From contig JAISYY010000023.1 in assembly GCA_031269635.1 (NCBI GenBank), positions 1 through 7,100 of the forward strand: DNA of 7,100 nt. Reading direction: 5' to 3'. Below, piece after piece: positions 6,392 through 7,100 of this stretch. Both the position numbers and the translations under genes were made by a program. Position 1 is the first letter of the stretch. Every line of letters starts with the position of its first letter. This stretch comes from Tannerella sp. GTDB lineage: Bacteria; Bacteroidota; Bacteroidia; Bacteroidales; Tannerellaceae. The notes under the pieces were generated by a model that made no database searches, had not been told where the DNA came from, and worked only from the letters and a program-made list of their open reading frames with translations.

Positions 6392-6799
6392 ATGAAAAAA
6401 GATTTAAAAGAGAGACATAAAGAGATGTTGAATTGCTTTCAATTTTTCAGAGTAAGCGGTAATTATTTTGAAGTAAGACGTAATTATTTCGGCGCAAGCG
6501 ACGATTATTTTAGTGCAAGACGCGATTATTTTGACGCAAGCGACGATTATTTTGAAGTAAGACATGATTATTTTGACGCAAGCGACGATTATTTTGAAGT
6601 AAGACGCGATTATTTTGATGCAAGCGACGATTATTTTAGTGCAAGACGCGATTATTTTAGTGCAAGTGATAATTATTTTGAAGGGTGCCTCTCGAAATAC
6701 TTCAATGTCGGGTGTCGCGATAGCGCCCGTAAGATCGCTTTTACGCTGTGTACCATAACTGACTACAACAACTTCTTCGAGCGATTGCGTGTCTTCTAA
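6392..6799 (+). CDS. Unrecognised 135-residue repeat ORF (D-Y-F heptads), possibly chimeric
   Basis: I do not recognise this ORF. It reads MKKDLKERHKEMLNCFQFF, then eleven heptads at residues 23-99, then a tail of about 36 residues. The heptads follow [D/N]-Y-F-x-[A/V]-[R/S]-x and alternate between a class ending in R and one ending in S. In favour of coding: the frame is unbroken, and several unit-to-unit base changes (cgc/cgt, ttt/ttc, gac/gat, agc/agt) are third-position and silent on this strand. The same changes would alter residues on the minus strand. Against it: the tail is the antisense of a SusC-family remnant, no ribosome site is seen, and the only possible promoter is a weak TAACTTTA at 6362-6369. 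There is no signal peptide or membrane segment. It may be a small repeat protein whose original 3' end was replaced, or a non-coding repeat array that happens to be open. Confidence 0.35.
   Translation: MKKDLKERHKEMLNCFQFFRVSGNYFEVRRNYFGASDDYFSARRDYFDASDDYFEVRHDYFDASDDYFEVRRDYFDASDDYFSARRDYFSASDNYFEGCLSKYFNVGCRDSARKIAFTLCTITDYNNFFERLRVF
6458..6688 (+). repeat. Tandem array of eleven 21-bp units (42-bp higher-order period)
   Basis: Units start at 6458, 6479, 6500 and every 21 bp up to 6668. The common core is (g/a)at-tat-tt(t/c). Odd units mostly run gac gat tat ttt, then gaa gta or agt gca, then aga. Even units run cgc gat tat ttt, then gac gca (or ggc gca or agt gca), then agc. The last unit is degenerate after its first five codons. 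A weak extra unit precedes the array at 6437-6457. There are no spacers, so it is not a CRISPR array. Because 21 is a multiple of three, both strands stay open across it. Confidence 0.93.
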
Positions 6800-6959
6800 C
6801 AGTTTGATAGTAATGTAGTCCCCCCCCCCTCCCAACCACAATTAAAACACTGATTTCCTATGTTTTATACCCTATATAGGAGATTTGCAGGATGGCTTTT
6901 TCGGATACTGTGAGGGTAAAATTTTCATCAGCATCGGTTACTGTTCCGGCCAAACCCGT
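6719..6959 (-). pseudogene. Remnant of a SusC/RagA-family TonB-dependent receptor
   Basis: Intact SusC-type receptors are outer-membrane proteins of about 1000 residues that import glycans or peptides with a SusD partner. Only about 80 residues' worth survives. The first part reads GTVTDADENFTL then ILQISYIGYKT, the end of the carboxypeptidase-regulatory-like domain. The second part reads TIKLLEDTQSLEEVVVVSYG then TQRKSDLTGAI, the start of the plug domain. An in-frame TAG at 6860-6858 falls where the family commonly has Gln after GYKT, one C-to-T change away. The two parts are in different frames, with a run of ten G between them. Conserved glycines are lost (DENF for DGNF, VVSYG for VVGYG). 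Signal peptide, most of the plug and the barrel are absent. Boundaries are approximate, set where the family resemblance fades. Confidence 0.85.
6820..6829 (-). repeat. G10 homopolymer inside the receptor remnant
   Basis: Ten consecutive C on the plus strand (ten G in the sense of the receptor remnant) lie where the reading frame changes between its two recognisable parts. The frame offset corresponds to one extra base, so nine G would rejoin the frames, although an upstream TAG would still block translation. Such runs are prone to slippage and also to sequencing error. Confidence 0.9.
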
Positions 6960-7100
6960 ACAGGCACAAATTGATATGACAGCCGTAGATGCTGTAACAG
7001 AACGCTTGGAAAATGTAATTGAAGAAGTTAAGAAACCAAACATAGTCGAGCATCAACATCACTATACGATTGACATCCGTTCCAACTGGTTTTTCCTTTC
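6892..7100 (+). CDS. Unrecognised ORF, 5' part only, runs off the right edge
   Basis: An open plus-strand frame begins at ATG 6892 and continues for 69 full codons to the window edge. The first 22 or so codons (MAFSDTVRVK and on) are the antisense of the SusC-family remnant. From about residue 23 the text looks like genuine protein: QIDMTAVDAVTERLENVIEE is a plausible amphipathic or coiled-coil helix, then KKPNIVEHQHHYTIDIRS and a hydrophobic start NWFFLS that may open a membrane segment. A second possible start is ATG 6976. GGAG lies 9 bp before ATG 6892, but this phylum seldom relies on such sites. The helix, a His-rich linker and then a possible membrane segment remind me of small proteins in Bacteroidales mobile elements, but I cannot name a family. 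The gene probably lost its original 5' end, or starts at 6976. Confidence 0.5.
   Translation, partial: MAFSDTVRVKFSSASVTVPAKPVQAQIDMTAVDAVTERLENVIEEVKKPNIVEHQHHYTIDIRSNWFFL

Noticed and set aside
6458..6688. CRISPR array
   Set aside because: Units are contiguous 21-mers without unique spacers, and no cas gene is present.
6404..6841. Minus-strand 145-codon frame joining receptor plug sequence to K-I-I heptads
   Set aside because: Its first third is the SusC remnant without a proper start, and the rest is the reverse complement of the repeat array, where plus-strand silent changes become replacements. It is best seen as a pseudogene running into the repeats.
6871..6880. Palindrome CCTATATAGG
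   Set aside because: It lies inside the Y-I-G coding stretch of the SusC remnant, so it is explained by that codon sequence.

Overview
The window looks like chromosome from a Bacteroidales member of the Bacteroidota. The pointers are: promoter elements of the phylum's TTTG / TAnnTTTG type, absence of Shine-Dalgarno sequences before the well-supported genes, a SusC/RagA-type receptor relic, and a long PurF-like amidotransferase directly joined to carA. Genus cannot be fixed from the sequence. All the well-supported genes lie on the minus strand, so transcription runs from right to left.

Right to left, the housekeeping part holds: mscL (5803-6231), a mechanosensitive channel; surE (4957-5718), a 5'-nucleotidase; lpxB (3774-4919), lipid A disaccharide synthase, 37 bp after surE and probably co-transcribed with it; an AT-rich gap with a good promoter; a 120-residue Tic20/DUF4870-like membrane protein (3119-3481) closed by a strong hairpin terminator (3064-3099); and a second promoter driving a 630-residue PurF-like glutamine amidotransferase (1108-3000) and carA (1-1107, running off the left edge). 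The stop codon of the PurF-like gene touches the carA start with no base between. The PurF-like protein keeps the N-terminal cysteine and the PRPP loop but lacks several residues of classical PurF, so its job may not be ordinary purine synthesis.

The right-hand 0.7 kb (about 6392-7100) is quite different and is the most unusual part. It holds eleven consecutive 21-bp units that read as heptads of the form D-Y-F-x-A on the plus strand and alternate in two classes (a 42-bp higher-order repeat). Next comes a broken remnant of a SusC-family TonB-dependent receptor on the minus strand, with a nonsense codon and a frame change at a run of ten G. Last is the 5' part of a plus-strand reading frame that runs off the right edge and whose first codons are simply the antisense of that remnant. 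This looks like a rearranged accessory patch beside the conserved operons. I cannot assign a function to the repeat ORF or to the right-edge ORF, and I see no complete new system within these bases.
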